This document shows, in pieces, positions 1 through 8,497 of a stretch of 48,480 nucleotides of DNA; the first letter of the stretch is position 1; every line of letters starts with the position of its first letter. The DNA is taken from positions 1 to 48,480 of the forward strand of contig JBGAUM010000011.1 in assembly GCA_044228625.1 (NCBI GenBank), written 5' to 3'. The notes under the pieces were generated by a model that was given only the letters and a program-made list of their open reading frames with translations, searched no databases and was not told the DNA's origin. Source of the DNA: UKL13-2 sp044228625. Its GTDB lineage: Bacteria; Pseudomonadota; Gammaproteobacteria; Burkholderiales; Usitatibacteraceae. The translations under genes were made by a program, and so were the position numbers.

Positions 1-603
1 TTCCTTGTAGAAGCGATTCACCGCACCCGGAATATGGCCTGCGACGGGGTCGATCGGTTCCACGTCTCCACGGAATCGTTCTGCGGTTCGTGCGTCGATC
101 AACCGGAAGTCCGGGTTGTCCAGATGGTTCATCACTTCCCGGGCGCTCCACACCAGGGTGGGGTCTTCGCGCAACCGCAATACGGAAGGTGTCGGAACGG
201 GCACATCTCGCGAAACTGTGCGCCCCTCGGAAATCCACTTGCCGATTCCTCCATCGAGCAATGACACGTCCCGCAGTCCGACCCAACGCGCCAGCCACCA
301 GAGCCGCGAGGCGAACTGTCCACCCACGTCGTCGTACGCCACAATCCGGCTGCCTTCCGCCACGCCGTGGCGAGACAGAAATGCCACAAACGCCTGGGGG
401 GATGGCAGCGGGTGCCGCCCATTCTGTCCGTCCTTTTCGCCGGACAAGTCGGCATCGACATTGGCGAAATGCGCGCCGGGAATATGGCCTTCACGGTACA
501 GGCGTTCGCCCTTTGCGGTATCCATCAGGTCATGCCGGCAATCGAAGATCACCCAACTGCGGGACTCCAGGTTGCGGGCAAGCGTTTCTGTATCGATCAG
601 CAT
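1..603 (-). CDS. sseA: Thiosulfate/3-mercaptopyruvate sulfurtransferase (two-domain rhodanese), partial at the left edge
   Basis: The product moves sulfur from thiosulfate or 3-mercaptopyruvate to a thiophilic acceptor. About 200 N-terminal residues are visible, starting at the ATG complementary to 601-603, which has GGAG about 6 nt upstream. The first rhodanese domain shows the family stretches around YREGHIPGA, ATG-proximal IFDCRHDL and VAYDD. The second begins near LIDARTAERFRG and breaks off at AGHIPGAVNRFYKE, so its catalytic cysteine loop lies outside the window. The DUF3297 gene ends 14 nt upstream on the same strand, which suggests co-transcription. Whether thiosulfate or mercaptopyruvate is preferred cannot be judged without the active-site loop. 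Confidence 0.9.
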   Translation of the reverse strand, partial: MLIDTETLARNLESRSWVIFDCRHDLMDTAKGERLYREGHIPGAHFANVDADLSGEKDGQNGRHPLPSPQAFVAFLSRHGVAEGSRIVAYDDVGGQFASRLWWLARWVGLRDVSLLDGGIGKWISEGRTVSRDVPVPTPSVLRLREDPTLVWSAREVMNHLDNPDFRLIDARTAERFRGDVEPIDPVAGHIPGAVNRFYKE

Positions 604-617
604 GTCTTCTCCGGCTC

Positions 618-884
618 TCAAGCTAATGGGGCAGCTGGAAGGTAGGGCTCGACAATGCCGGAGAGCTTGATGGTCAGGGGGTTGCCCTTTCGGTCGACCT
701 TGTTGCCCACGGCTACCCGGATCCACCCCTCGCTCACACAATACTCTTCCACGTCATGACGCTCCTTGCCATTGAAACGAATACCCACACCTCGTTCGAT
801 CAATGCGGCATTGTGATGGGGGCTTCGCGGATTGACGGAAAGCCGGTCTGGAAAATTGGAAGCTGGTAAAGAAGTGTCGTTCAT
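618..884 (-). CDS. DUF3297 family protein
   Basis: This is a small soluble protein of 88 residues with no known biochemical role. It matches DUF3297 over its whole length: DRLSVNPRSPHHN near the start, then RGVGIRFNGKERHDVEEYC, VSEGWIRV and DRKGNPLTIKL, ending VEPYLP. The ATG at 884 is the only sensible start. It lies 14 nt upstream of the sulfurtransferase gene and 63 nt downstream of the EamA transporter gene, all on the minus strand, so it may be the middle of a small operon. No function is proposed. Confidence 0.88.
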   Translation of the reverse strand: MNDTSLPASNFPDRLSVNPRSPHHNAALIERGVGIRFNGKERHDVEEYCVSEGWIRVAVGNKVDRKGNPLTIKLSGIVEPYLPAAPLA

Positions 885-947
885 GAGAATCGCCCGATCT
901 GGCCAAACATGTATTTTGGCTTGAAACGCGGTCGTACCTTTTGCCGG

Positions 948-1823
948 TCAATCTTCCTCGGCGGGCAAGGCTGGCCGGGTGGTGGTTGACGCGGGCCGGC
1001 CTTTTGCGATCAAGCCCGCGGCGATGACGACACCGATGCCAGCCCAGGCGATCGGAGGAAGGACCTCATTGAAAAAGACCCAGCCCGCGAACGCAGAAAA
1101 CACGACGGTGGAATACGCATATACACCGACCTTTAAGGTCTCCCCGCTGTGATAAGCCCGCGTCATGGCCAGCTGCGCGATCGTCGCCGACAGCCCCACG
1201 CCGAGCACCGGCAAGACATTGTCGGTGGTGAATGGGTGAAAGGGCCCCATCACCCACTGGGTCGCGGCCCCGCCGATGACACCGGCCAGCGAAAAATAGA
1301 ACACCACCCGCCACTCCGGTTCACCAGCATCCCCGAGCTTTTTAACGTTGAGGTAGGCCAAGGCGGCAAAGAATCCCGACCCCAGTCCAAGTAGACCTGT
1401 GACGGCCTGGTCTCCGGCAAATGTCGGTCGCAGCACCATGGCAGCCCCCACCATTCCTAACGTGACGGCGATCAGGATGCGCCGTGAAGGACGCTCACCC
1501 AAGGCCAGCGTCGATAGCAGGGTCAGAAAAATCGGCGACGTGTAGTTGAGCGTGATGGCCGTGGCCAGCGGCAATTGCGTCATCGCGTAAAAGTATGCGA
1601 CGAGAGAGACTGTGCCCGTGGCGCCGCGCCAGAAATGGCCCCAAGCAAACTGGGTTTGCAAGGATTCGCGCCGCCATAACACGAAGGCGCCGATGGCAAC
1701 CAAGCCGAATAGTGCACGATACATGGCCAATTCCGCGCCGGAAAACTGATGGCCCACGGATTTTGCGAATGATCCCATCGCCGCAAACAAGGCGCCGGCG
1801 ACAAGCATCCAGGATGAGGTCAT
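948..1823 (-). CDS. EamA/DMT-family inner-membrane transporter
   Basis: The protein has 291 residues, the usual length of a ten-helix drug/metabolite transporter built from two EamA repeats. Hydrophobic helices run almost without a break from SSWMLVAGALFAAMG to GIGVVIAAGLIA. Typical family stretches are LPLATAITLNYTSPIFLTLL in the first repeat and a matching segment around VGVYAYSTVVFSAFAGWVFF in the second. A charged tail (about 20 residues) follows the last helix. The substrate cannot be read from the sequence; relatives export metabolites or amino acids. It starts with ATG at 1823, 155 nt from the Rieske gene. Confidence 0.88.
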   Translation of the reverse strand: MTSSWMLVAGALFAAMGSFAKSVGHQFSGAELAMYRALFGLVAIGAFVLWRRESLQTQFAWGHFWRGATGTVSLVAYFYAMTQLPLATAITLNYTSPIFLTLLSTLALGERPSRRILIAVTLGMVGAAMVLRPTFAGDQAVTGLLGLGSGFFAALAYLNVKKLGDAGEPEWRVVFYFSLAGVIGGAATQWVMGPFHPFTTDNVLPVLGVGLSATIAQLAMTRAYHSGETLKVGVYAYSTVVFSAFAGWVFFNEVLPPIAWAGIGVVIAAGLIAKGRPASTTTRPALPAEED

Positions 1824-1929
1824 GTAACGAGACGACTTTTCTTCATTCGTCGTTCAGTTCATGGAGCGAAAAGGGCGCGTCGCACGCAACTCGAAACATA
1901 TGCCGGGGCAAACTTCCAAATCATGGGAA

Positions 1930-1962
1930 GCGAGGGTGTTCACATATGCTCGCCACCCTCGC
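1930..1962 (-). terminator. Stem-loop downstream of the Rieske oxygenase gene
   Basis: GCGAGGGTG (1930-1938) and CACCCTCGC (1954-1962) form a perfect 9-bp inverted repeat around a 15-nt loop. It sits 16 nt beyond the stop codon of the minus-strand oxygenase gene. There is no U-tract after the stem on that strand, so it is either a Rho-independent-like terminator without the usual tail or an mRNA 3'-end stabilising hairpin. Confidence 0.4.
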
Positions 1963-1978
1963 ATCGATGTGTCGGGTC

Positions 1979-3079
1979 CTAGGCCAATTCTCTCCGCATG
2001 AATTCGTGGAAGTGAACCATTCCATCTTCCATCGGCGATTGGTAGGGCCCCTGTTCCTCGCGGCCTTCTTGCCAGAGAAGTTTCCGTCCGTCATTCATGC
2101 GCTGGCAAATTTCCTCATCCTCGACCGCCGTCTCCTGATAGGCCGCTTGTTCGTTCGCAACGAACTCCGGCTCGAACAAGGCGATTTCCTCCGGATAATA
2201 AAACTCGACCACGTTGGTGCATTTCTCAGGCCCGCGCGGAATCAGGGTTGAAATGACCAAGACATGGGGGTACCACTCCACCATGATGTTCGGGTAATAA
2301 GTCAGCCAGATGGCGCCGTGCTTGGGGGATTCGCCATTCCGGAATCCGAGCACGCTTTCGTGCCATTTCTTGTACACATCGCTGCCGGGCTTCGACAAGC
2401 CCCTGTTCACGCCGACGGTCTGAACGCTGAACCAGTCGCCGTATTCCCATTTCAAGTCCTCGCAATCGACAAAATGACCGAGGCCTGGATGAAACGGCAC
2501 GACATGGTAGTCCTCCAAATACACTTCAATAAAGGTTTTCCAGTTGAAGTTGTATTCGGTAACGTCGACTTTGTGCAGCACGTAGCCCTCAAAATCAAGT
2601 TCGCTTGCGCAGCCCATGCGGGAGAGGTCCCCGGCAATATCACGCGGCCCCTCAAACAACATGCCTTGCCATTTCTGAAGGGGCTTTCGCGGCAAATGCA
2701 GACAGGGTTGGTCATTGAAATGCGGCGCACCCAACAGGCTGCCCTTGGCATCGTAGGTCCAGCGGTGCAGGGGGCAGACGATGTTGCCGCCCTGCAAATT
2801 GCCGGCGCCCTCGAGCATGACTGCCTGCCGATGGCGGCAAATATTGGACACCAGGTCGATGCCTTGGCCGGTGTTGACCAGATTCCACGCGCCGCCCTTG
2901 GTTTCCAGCGACCGGTAATCGTTGGCATTGGGCACCATCAGTGCATGGCCCACGTAACCGGGGCCATTCTTGAACAATCGCTCAATCTCGAGCTGATAGA
3001 TGGCGGGGTCGAAATACCAGCTCAGGGGGAGCTGGGTGGCGGGCCGAGACAACTCGTTCACGCCGAGCAGTTTGGACAT
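1979..3079 (-). CDS. Rieske non-heme iron oxygenase, alpha subunit
   Basis: The 366-residue product is an aromatic ring-hydroxylating dioxygenase-type alpha subunit, which uses electrons from a separate reductase to activate O2 at a mononuclear iron. The Rieske 2Fe-2S ligands are C81-x-H83 and C102-x2-H105. The iron-site motif is D190-YH192-x4-H197, followed in the C-terminal half by an acidic EDEEIC stretch that may supply the third ligand. The ATG at 3079 was chosen because GGAGG lies 7 nt upstream; the TTG 15 nt further up would place that Shine-Dalgarno inside the gene. No reductase or beta subunit is adjacent, and the substrate is unknown. Relatives act on aromatic acids or quaternary amines. 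Confidence 0.9.
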   Translation of the reverse strand: MSKLLGVNELSRPATQLPLSWYFDPAIYQLEIERLFKNGPGYVGHALMVPNANDYRSLETKGGAWNLVNTGQGIDLVSNICRHRQAVMLEGAGNLQGGNIVCPLHRWTYDAKGSLLGAPHFNDQPCLHLPRKPLQKWQGMLFEGPRDIAGDLSRMGCASELDFEGYVLHKVDVTEYNFNWKTFIEVYLEDYHVVPFHPGLGHFVDCEDLKWEYGDWFSVQTVGVNRGLSKPGSDVYKKWHESVLGFRNGESPKHGAIWLTYYPNIMVEWYPHVLVISTLIPRGPEKCTNVVEFYYPEEIALFEPEFVANEQAAYQETAVEDEEICQRMNDGRKLLWQEGREEQGPYQSPMEDGMVHFHEFMRRELA

Positions 3080-3200
3080 GGTCCTTACCTCCAATTTTTC
3101 CGCGCGTAGCTTCTAACTGCCGCGAACAAACCAAAGTAAAAACGATACCCGGGCGATCGAGCTTGCCAGCTTTTAACTCTACATTCTCCGTCCCGACGAA

Positions 3201-3227
3201 GTCCCGTGATCATTTCAAAAACGGGAC
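3201..3227. promoter_or_regulatory. Inverted repeat in the divergent spacer between Rieske gene and xseB
   Basis: GTCCCG (3201-3206) and CGGGAC (3222-3227) are perfect complements separated by 15 nt. The 304-nt spacer 3080-3383 has no gene; it also contains a shorter CGTC/GACG repeat at 3189-3198, an A/T-rich repeat AAAACT-CAAG-AGTTTT at 3252-3267, and GTCC/GGAC near 3290. Some of these may be operator half-sites for the two divergent transcription units. This is inferred from symmetry only. Confidence 0.3.
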
Positions 3228-3349
3228 GCGTATTGTCCGGTAACGGGCTTGAAAACTCAAGAGTTTTTGCACTTTTTTGCCTTCGGATGTCCCGACAGGA
3301 CGCCCACCCTAATGGCGTCGAGGAGTTCGACTGGCAATCCCCGATCGGC

Positions 3350-3355
3350 TAAAAT
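3350..3355 (+). promoter_or_regulatory. Candidate -10 element for xseB-ispA-dxs
   Basis: TAAAAT at 3350-3355 matches the sigma-70 -10 consensus at five of six positions and lies 28 nt before the chosen xseB ATG. The -35 region (TTCGAC at 3326-3331, 18 nt away) is a poor match, so the promoter call is tentative. Confidence 0.35.
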
Positions 3356-3383
3356 GCTGGATTGCCCCGATGTGCCACTTTTC

Positions 3384-3644
3384 ATGGCCCCAGCCGCCAA
3401 AAACCCGCCCGCCGAAGCATCCAAATCCACCGGAATGCCCAATTCCTTCGAATCCGCCATGGCCGAACTGGAGGATCTGGTGGAAAAGATGGAAAACGGC
3501 CAGCTGCCGCTGGAAGCCTCGTTGACGGCCTATCAGCGCGGCACGGAACTGCTGAAGTACTGTGAAACCGTGCTCAAGGATGCCGAGCAGAAAATCAAGG
3601 TGCTGGACAACGGCACGCTCAAAGACTACGAAAAACAGGCGTGA
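3384..3644 (+). CDS. xseB: Exodeoxyribonuclease VII small subunit
   Basis: The small subunit of exonuclease VII helps the XseA catalytic subunit degrade single-stranded DNA. The core matches the family: NSFESAMAELEDLVEKMENGQLPLEASLTAYQRG, then a C-terminal helix with AEQKIKVL. The ATG at 3384 gives 86 residues, near the usual 75-85; a later ATG at 3435 would give 69. The open frame continues to 3249 but that part shows no conservation. xseB leads the xseB-ispA-dxs unit, a frequent arrangement in proteobacteria, and its stop sits 5 nt before the ispA ATG. The large subunit gene xseA is not in the window. Confidence 0.92.
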   Translation: MAPAAKNPPAEASKSTGMPNSFESAMAELEDLVEKMENGQLPLEASLTAYQRGTELLKYCETVLKDAEQKIKVLDNGTLKDYEKQA

Positions 3645-3649
3645 TCGGG

Positions 3650-4537
3650 ATGGCGTTTGATCAATGGGCGCGCGAAATTGCGCTGACCACCGAGCGTTCG
3701 CTCGAAGTATTGTTGCCCGCATCGGGGGGAGAGCCCCGGCGCCTGCATGATGCGATGCGTTATGCGTCGCTAGGCGGGGGTAAGCGCGTCCGCCCCATGT
3801 TGGCCCATGCCGCGGGTGAAACGACCGGCGCGGCAGCGGACCGGATTCGAATTGTTTCGGCGGCGGTCGAAATCATTCACGCCTACTCGCTGGCACATGA
3901 CGACCTGCCCTGCATGGACAACGACGTGCTGCGCCGCGGAAAACCCACGGTCCACGTGGAATTTGACGAGGCAACCGCGCTGTTGGCGGGCGATGCCTTG
4001 CAGGCGTTGGCTTTCGAGCTGATGTCCGTCCATCGGCTCGCCGACCAACCAGACCAGCAGCTGAAAATGCTGCAAATTTTCAGCCATGCCTGCGGTTCCC
4101 ACGGTATGGCGGGTGGCCAGGCCATCGATTTAGCCAATGTAGGGAAGCAGATTACCCTGCCGGAATTGGAGTACATGCATATCCTGAAAACCGGTGCGCT
4201 GATTCGGGCGTCTGTCCTGTTGGGGGCGCTCTGCGGCACAACTTTGGGCGAGGACAAATTCGCCAAGCTTGACCACTTTGGCAAGTGTGTCGGACTGGCT
4301 TTTCAGGTGGTGGACGACATTCTCGATTGCGAGTCTAATACCGAGCAATTGGGCAAGACGGCGGGCAAGGACCAGGATGCCAACAAGCCGACCTATGTAA
4401 GCTTGATGGGCATGGCGGGCGCCAAGGCCTTTGCAGCGGAACTGCTGAAGGACTCGCTGGATGCCTTGTCGGCCTTTGGACCAGAGGCGACGCGTTTGCG
4501 GCAGTTGGCCGAATTTATCGTGCATCGCCAGCATTGA
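3650..4537 (+). CDS. ispA: Farnesyl/geranyl diphosphate synthase (polyprenyl synthetase)
   Basis: The enzyme condenses isopentenyl diphosphate with dimethylallyl and geranyl diphosphate to make farnesyl diphosphate, the precursor of quinone side chains and undecaprenyl carrier. Of its 295 residues, the first aspartate-rich motif is DDLPCMD at 84-90 and the second is VVDDILD in the C-terminal half. GGGKRVRP binds the allylic substrate. The two residues inserted in the first motif, as in other bacterial FPP synthases, fit the IspA branch. A GTG at 3641 overlapping the xseB stop is an alternative start adding three residues. It sits between xseB and dxs, and the dxs ATG is 11 nt downstream. Confidence 0.95.
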   Translation: MAFDQWAREIALTTERSLEVLLPASGGEPRRLHDAMRYASLGGGKRVRPMLAHAAGETTGAAADRIRIVSAAVEIIHAYSLAHDDLPCMDNDVLRRGKPTVHVEFDEATALLAGDALQALAFELMSVHRLADQPDQQLKMLQIFSHACGSHGMAGGQAIDLANVGKQITLPELEYMHILKTGALIRASVLLGALCGTTLGEDKFAKLDHFGKCVGLAFQVVDDILDCESNTEQLGKTAGKDQDANKPTYVSLMGMAGAKAFAAELLKDSLDALSAFGPEATRLRQLAEFIVHRQH

Positions 4538-4548
4538 GTGACTCCAGA

Positions 4549-6474
4549 ATGAACAGCAAGTATCCGCTTCTCGATACGATTTCCGACCCGGCGGATTTGC
4601 GCAAGCTGCCGCGAGAGCGCCTGCATACTTTGGCTGCCGAACTGCGTGAATTCATTGTCGAGTCAGTATCCACCACCGGCGGACATTTTTCGTCGAATCT
4701 GGGCACAGTGGAATTGACCATTGCGCTGCATTACGCCTACAACACGCCGAACGACCGCATTGTCTGGGATGTTGGCCACCAAACCTACGGACACAAGATC
4801 CTGACCGGTCGGCGAGCGGGCATGGCGCGCCTTCGTCAAAAAGGCGGCATCGCGGGATTTCCGCGCCGTGAGGAAAGCGAATACGACACCTTCGGCACGG
4901 CGCATTCGTCCACCTCGATCTCCGCCGCGCTGGGCATGGCCATCGCCGCACGGCTTCAGGGCATCAAGCGCCATTCCATCGCGGTGATCGGCGATGGCGC
5001 GATGAGCGCGGGCATGGCCTTCGAGGCAATGAACAACGCGGGCCGCGAAAACGTCCTGGTGATCCTGAATGACAACGACATGTCGATTTCGGAATCCATC
5101 GGGGCGCTGAACAACTATCTTGCCAAGTTGATGTCCGGCCGCTTTTACGCCACGACCAAGAAAACGGCCGAGAAAATCCTTTCGGCAACTCCCACGTTCA
5201 AGGAGATCGCCAAGCGCGTCGAAGAACATGCCAAGGGCATGATCACGCCGTCGACGATGTTCGAGGAGTTCGGTTTCAACTACACCGGCCCCATCGATGG
5301 TCACAATGTGGACGTGTTGATCGATACATTGACCAACATCCAGAAACTGGAAGGGCCGCAGTTCTTGCACATCGTTACGCGCAAGGGCCATGGCTACAAG
5401 TTGGCCGAGGAAGACCCGATCAATTATCACGGCCCCTCAAAATTTGACCCGAAAATCGGCATCGTCAAACCGGCTCAACAGCCTGGCGCAAAGCCCAAGC
5501 CGACTTACACGCAAGTCTTTGGTGAATGGCTGTGCGACATGGCAGCCGCGGACAGGCGTCTCGTTGGGATCACTCCCGCCATGCGCGAGGGCTCCGGGCT
5601 GGTCAAGTTTTCGCAAAAATTTCCTGACCGGTATTTCGATACGGCCATCGCCGAGCAGCACGCCGTCACGTTTGCCGGTGGATTGGCGGCAGATGGCCTC
5701 AGGCCGGTCGTGGCCATCTATTCGACTTTCCTGCAGCGCGGCTATGACCAACTGATCCACGATGTGGCATTGCAGAACCTGCCCGTGGTGTTTGCGCTTG
5801 ATCGTGGCGGATTGGTGGGAGCGGACGGGCCTACCCATCATGGGGCGTTTGACCTGTCGTTCCTGCGTTGCATCCCGAACGTGACCGTGATGGCGCCGGC
5901 GGATGAAAACGAATGCCGTCAAATGCTGACCACCGGGTTTCACCTTGATGGCCCTTCCGCAATCCGCTACCCGCGTGGCACCGGGCCGGGAGTCGCCATT
6001 GATCCCGCGCTGACCACGTTGCCGGTTGGCAAAGGCGTGGTGGTACGCGAGATCAAGGGCTTCGAGGCCAGCGTCAAAAAGGCACGTGTCGCGTTTCTGG
6101 CCTTCGGCGCCATGGTGCAAGCCGCTGTAGAGGCCGCAGACGACTTGAACGCCACCGTCGCCAACATGCGTTTCGTCAAGCCGATTGACGCTGAGCTGAT
6201 CGCCCAGCTGGCTGCCACCCACGATTACCTCGTGACCGTTGAGGAGAACGCAATCATGGGGGGTGCCGGAAGCGCAGTCGCCGAATCGCTGTCGTCACAA
6301 GGCACGAGTGTGCCGTTGTTGCACTTGGGCCTGCCGGATCATTTTGTCGAACATGGTGACCCGGCGGTGTTGCTGGCTGATTGCGGATTGACGAAGGACG
6401 GCATCATCGCCGCTGTGCGCGAGTGGCTTTCAAGCCAATCGAGCAAGCATCAGCCTCAGCAAAAGGCCGGCTAA
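4549..6474 (+). CDS. dxs: 1-deoxy-D-xylulose-5-phosphate synthase
   Basis: Dxs condenses pyruvate and glyceraldehyde 3-phosphate, with thiamine diphosphate, in the first step of the MEP isoprenoid pathway. The 641-residue length is typical. Visible landmarks are GHQTYGHKILTGR near the N-terminus, the ThDP-binding GDGAMSAGMAFEAMNNAG with a downstream NDNDMSIS, the pyrimidine-domain DTAIAEQHAVTFAGGLA, and the C-terminal transketolase domain with VTVEENAIMGGAGSAV. The ATG at 4549 is preferred over the upstream in-frame TTG that overlaps the ispA stop. Placement after ispA puts the first committed and an allylic-chain step of isoprenoid synthesis in one transcript. Confidence 0.96.
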   Translation: MNSKYPLLDTISDPADLRKLPRERLHTLAAELREFIVESVSTTGGHFSSNLGTVELTIALHYAYNTPNDRIVWDVGHQTYGHKILTGRRAGMARLRQKGGIAGFPRREESEYDTFGTAHSSTSISAALGMAIAARLQGIKRHSIAVIGDGAMSAGMAFEAMNNAGRENVLVILNDNDMSISESIGALNNYLAKLMSGRFYATTKKTAEKILSATPTFKEIAKRVEEHAKGMITPSTMFEEFGFNYTGPIDGHNVDVLIDTLTNIQKLEGPQFLHIVTRKGHGYKLAEEDPINYHGPSKFDPKIGIVKPAQQPGAKPKPTYTQVFGEWLCDMAAADRRLVGITPAMREGSGLVKFSQKFPDRYFDTAIAEQHAVTFAGGLAADGLRPVVAIYSTFLQRGYDQLIHDVALQNLPVVFALDRGGLVGADGPTHHGAFDLSFLRCIPNVTVMAPADENECRQMLTTGFHLDGPSAIRYPRGTGPGVAIDPALTTLPVGKGVVVREIKGFEASVKKARVAFLAFGAMVQAAVEAADDLNATVANMRFVKPIDAELIAQLAATHDYLVTVEENAIMGGAGSAVAESLSSQGTSVPLLHLGLPDHFVEHGDPAVLLADCGLTKDGIIAAVREWLSSQSSKHQPQQKAG

Positions 6475-6504
6475 CCGATTTGATCAGTGGATGTGAGGAA
6501 GCGC

Positions 6505-6837
6505 ATGAAACGTATCGTACTCATTGCTGTTTGTGTGATGGCCCATGTGGCATTCGCCCAAGGGGCGCAACCCACAGCGTCCGCGACATCCACCATGCCG
6601 AAGCACAAATGCGAAAAGCCGGAGTATCCCGGACGCTTGGCGCCGGATCGGCGCATCAAGCAATTCAACACCGACCTCAACACCTTCAAGGACTGCCTGC
6701 AAAAATTTGCCGCAGACCAGAAGGCGATTTCGCAGGTGCATGTCGATGCCGCCAATGCGGCGATCAGTGAGTACAACGACTACATCATGGAGTTGAACAA
6801 GCTGTTCGATCGCGATCCGAAGGACGAGAAGAAGTAA
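6505..6837 (+). CDS. Small exported protein of unknown function
   Basis: The 110-residue product begins with a clear signal peptide (MKRIVLIAVCVMAHVAFAQG, probable cleavage after AFA). The mature part is hydrophilic and rich in Lys, Asp and Asn; it has two cysteines, in KHKCEKPEYPGR and FKDCLQKF, that could form a disulfide in the periplasm. GAGGA lies 5 nt upstream of the ATG, so this start is preferred over in-frame codons from 6487. It lies 30 nt after dxs on the same strand and may be read through from it. I do not recognise the family. Confidence 0.75.
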   Translation: MKRIVLIAVCVMAHVAFAQGAQPTASATSTMPKHKCEKPEYPGRLAPDRRIKQFNTDLNTFKDCLQKFAADQKAISQVHVDAANAAISEYNDYIMELNKLFDRDPKDEKK

Positions 6838-6901
6838 TAGTCCGCGCTGGGCGGCGTTTGCAAGCGACTATTGGCTTGAAAGTCTCGCCAATCCTTGTGT
6901 T

Positions 6902-7990
6902 TTACTTGGCGGGCTGCGTTTGCAAGAACCAGGCAAATCGCTCGAGTTCTTCGTCAAACGCGCGTTGAAATGCCGGTTTGTCCGCGCGCGACATTCGTTT
7001 CGCGTAGCCTGGCTTCACGGTGAGGCGTCCCTTTTCAACGCTGGCGTTCACCCAGCCGATCACGTCCTCACGCCACAGCATGGGCAACGCGTAATAACCC
7101 ATCTTGCGTTTGGCTTCGGGCGTATAGGCCTCAAACCGATAGTCCCATCCCCAGAAATGTGCAAAGCGCTTTCGATCCCAGACCAGCGGATCGAATGGGG
7201 CCAGGAAGCGAACCCCTTCGTGCGGAGCGCACTCAGAGGCCAGTGTGGCCGGCCATACATACGCAATGCGCCCCACCCGTTGCACGACGAGTTCGCCGCG
7301 CCTGACCATCCGGTCGTAGCACGCCTCAAAGTCGATGGCTGCCCGGGTTCGCTGCATCAATCGGGCCATGGTCTTCAATGTGCCTTCAGGGCAAGGCGCG
7401 TAAAGATTTGCCATGAGATGAATGAGGGCTTTTGCGCGTTGGGTCGGCGAAAGGGCCGCCGTCCTTGGCTTGGCGGGCCCATACACCCGAATACCGCCAT
7501 CCCGGCGAAGCACATCGACACGGCCTTCGCGATGCAGGCCCTCCAGCATCATGGTGGTCGCGCTCGAAGTGCCGCCCCAGCCATTGGTCCGCCGTCCCGC
7601 GCCCAGGGCGGCTTCGATATCACGCGGATGCGCCTCTGCATGCGACTTCAAATAGGACAAGACTCGTCGACGCAGCGACGTGTGTGATTCCATGAAAGCC
7701 TGCCATCGGGGCGACAGTGCCCGGGGCAACAGGATGTCCTTGACCGTTGCTGGAAAGAATCCATAGTTGAAAATGGAATCTTCGAAGACAGGCAATTTTG
7801 AGAACCGCGATTCGAGATCGCCGGCCCGGTATCGCGCAACCCGTTGAAACAAGATCAAGTCTTGTGCGCGTGCGGGGGCGCGAATCGGGTCCGCCTGCAC
7901 ATAGCCAAGGCGCTCAATGGCTGGCATGAGCGTCGTGCGCGGAAACAGGGTGTGCGCGATGGCGCGTCGCCTGAATTCCTCCAGCGTCAT
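6902..7990 (-). CDS. AlkX/YcaQ-type DNA crosslink glycosylase (winged-helix HTH_42 family)
   Basis: The 362-residue protein belongs to the winged-helix family of YcaQ (AlkX) and AlkZ, glycosylases that unhook interstrand crosslinks or excise alkylated purines. The catalytic Q-x-D motif typical of the AlkX branch is present as VQ32AD34P, followed by PIRAPARAQDLILFQR, which is well conserved in the family. Later family stretches include FPATVKDILLPR, HPRDIE and FLAPFDPLVWDR. Its ATG overlaps the stop of the MOSC gene by four bases (ATGA at 7987-7990), so the two are probably translationally coupled. Function as a glycosylase is inferred from family and motif. Confidence 0.85.
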   Translation of the reverse strand: MTLEEFRRRAIAHTLFPRTTLMPAIERLGYVQADPIRAPARAQDLILFQRVARYRAGDLESRFSKLPVFEDSIFNYGFFPATVKDILLPRALSPRWQAFMESHTSLRRRVLSYLKSHAEAHPRDIEAALGAGRRTNGWGGTSSATTMMLEGLHREGRVDVLRRDGGIRVYGPAKPRTAALSPTQRAKALIHLMANLYAPCPEGTLKTMARLMQRTRAAIDFEACYDRMVRRGELVVQRVGRIAYVWPATLASECAPHEGVRFLAPFDPLVWDRKRFAHFWGWDYRFEAYTPEAKRKMGYYALPMLWREDVIGWVNASVEKGRLTVKPGYAKRMSRADKPAFQRAFDEELERFAWFLQTQPAK

Positions 7991-8469
7991 GGCGCTGTGC
8001 GGGGTTCAATGTCCGCCGTCAGCGGATCTCCGACCGAGAACTCACCGCTTTCAAGGACGATGGCGGTGATTCCGCCCATGCCGCGCATGGCGTTGTAGCC
8101 GCCCGGACCCAAGGCCGCTTCCATTGCCGTGCAGGGGTGGCAATCGCCCGTCATTTCAAATCGTGCGCTGCCAATTGAAAAGGTGTGCCCTTTCAACGAC
8201 AGCAGGTTGATTCCGGAGATCACGATATTGCGCCGGGTTTGGGCGGGATCGATCGTGGTATTCAGCAATGACCCAATGACACCGAGGTGTTCGGCCTGGA
8301 TGAACGTGACCTGCCGTGAATTGCCTGGGCGCGATCGCGCGGCGGTCCGATCCCCGACCAGTCCGCGGGCGGCAATCGCCTTGATCGAGGACACCGACTG
8401 CATCGGCACGCGCGAAGCGGGCCGCAGGCCAATCCATTCCACGCGGCCGGCATGCGGAAACGTCGACAT
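7987..8469 (-). CDS. MOSC domain protein
   Basis: MOSC domains bind or carry molybdenum cofactor sulfur through a conserved cysteine. The 160-residue protein has the domain's usual order: GLVGDRTAARS, QVTFIQAEHL, TRRNIVISGINLLSL, the cysteine in TGDCHPC, and a glycine-rich GPGGYNAMRGMGG with C-terminal EFSVGD. It lacks the N-terminal beta-barrel domain of larger MOSC proteins and resembles the stand-alone type. The ATG at 8469 is the first with a conserved product; the frame is open further upstream without conservation. The stop overlaps the glycosylase start, and the gst stop lies 28 nt upstream on the same strand. Confidence 0.88.
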   Translation of the reverse strand: MSTFPHAGRVEWIGLRPASRVPMQSVSSIKAIAARGLVGDRTAARSRPGNSRQVTFIQAEHLGVIGSLLNTTIDPAQTRRNIVISGINLLSLKGHTFSIGSARFEMTGDCHPCTAMEAALGPGGYNAMRGMGGITAIVLESGEFSVGDPLTADIEPRTAP

Positions 8470-8497
8470 CACGCCACGCAACGCGGCGGGCAACACC

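Noticed and set aside
3080..3094. TTG at 3094 as the start of the Rieske oxygenase
   Set aside because: It would place the strong GGAGG Shine-Dalgarno of the ATG at 3079 inside the coding region.
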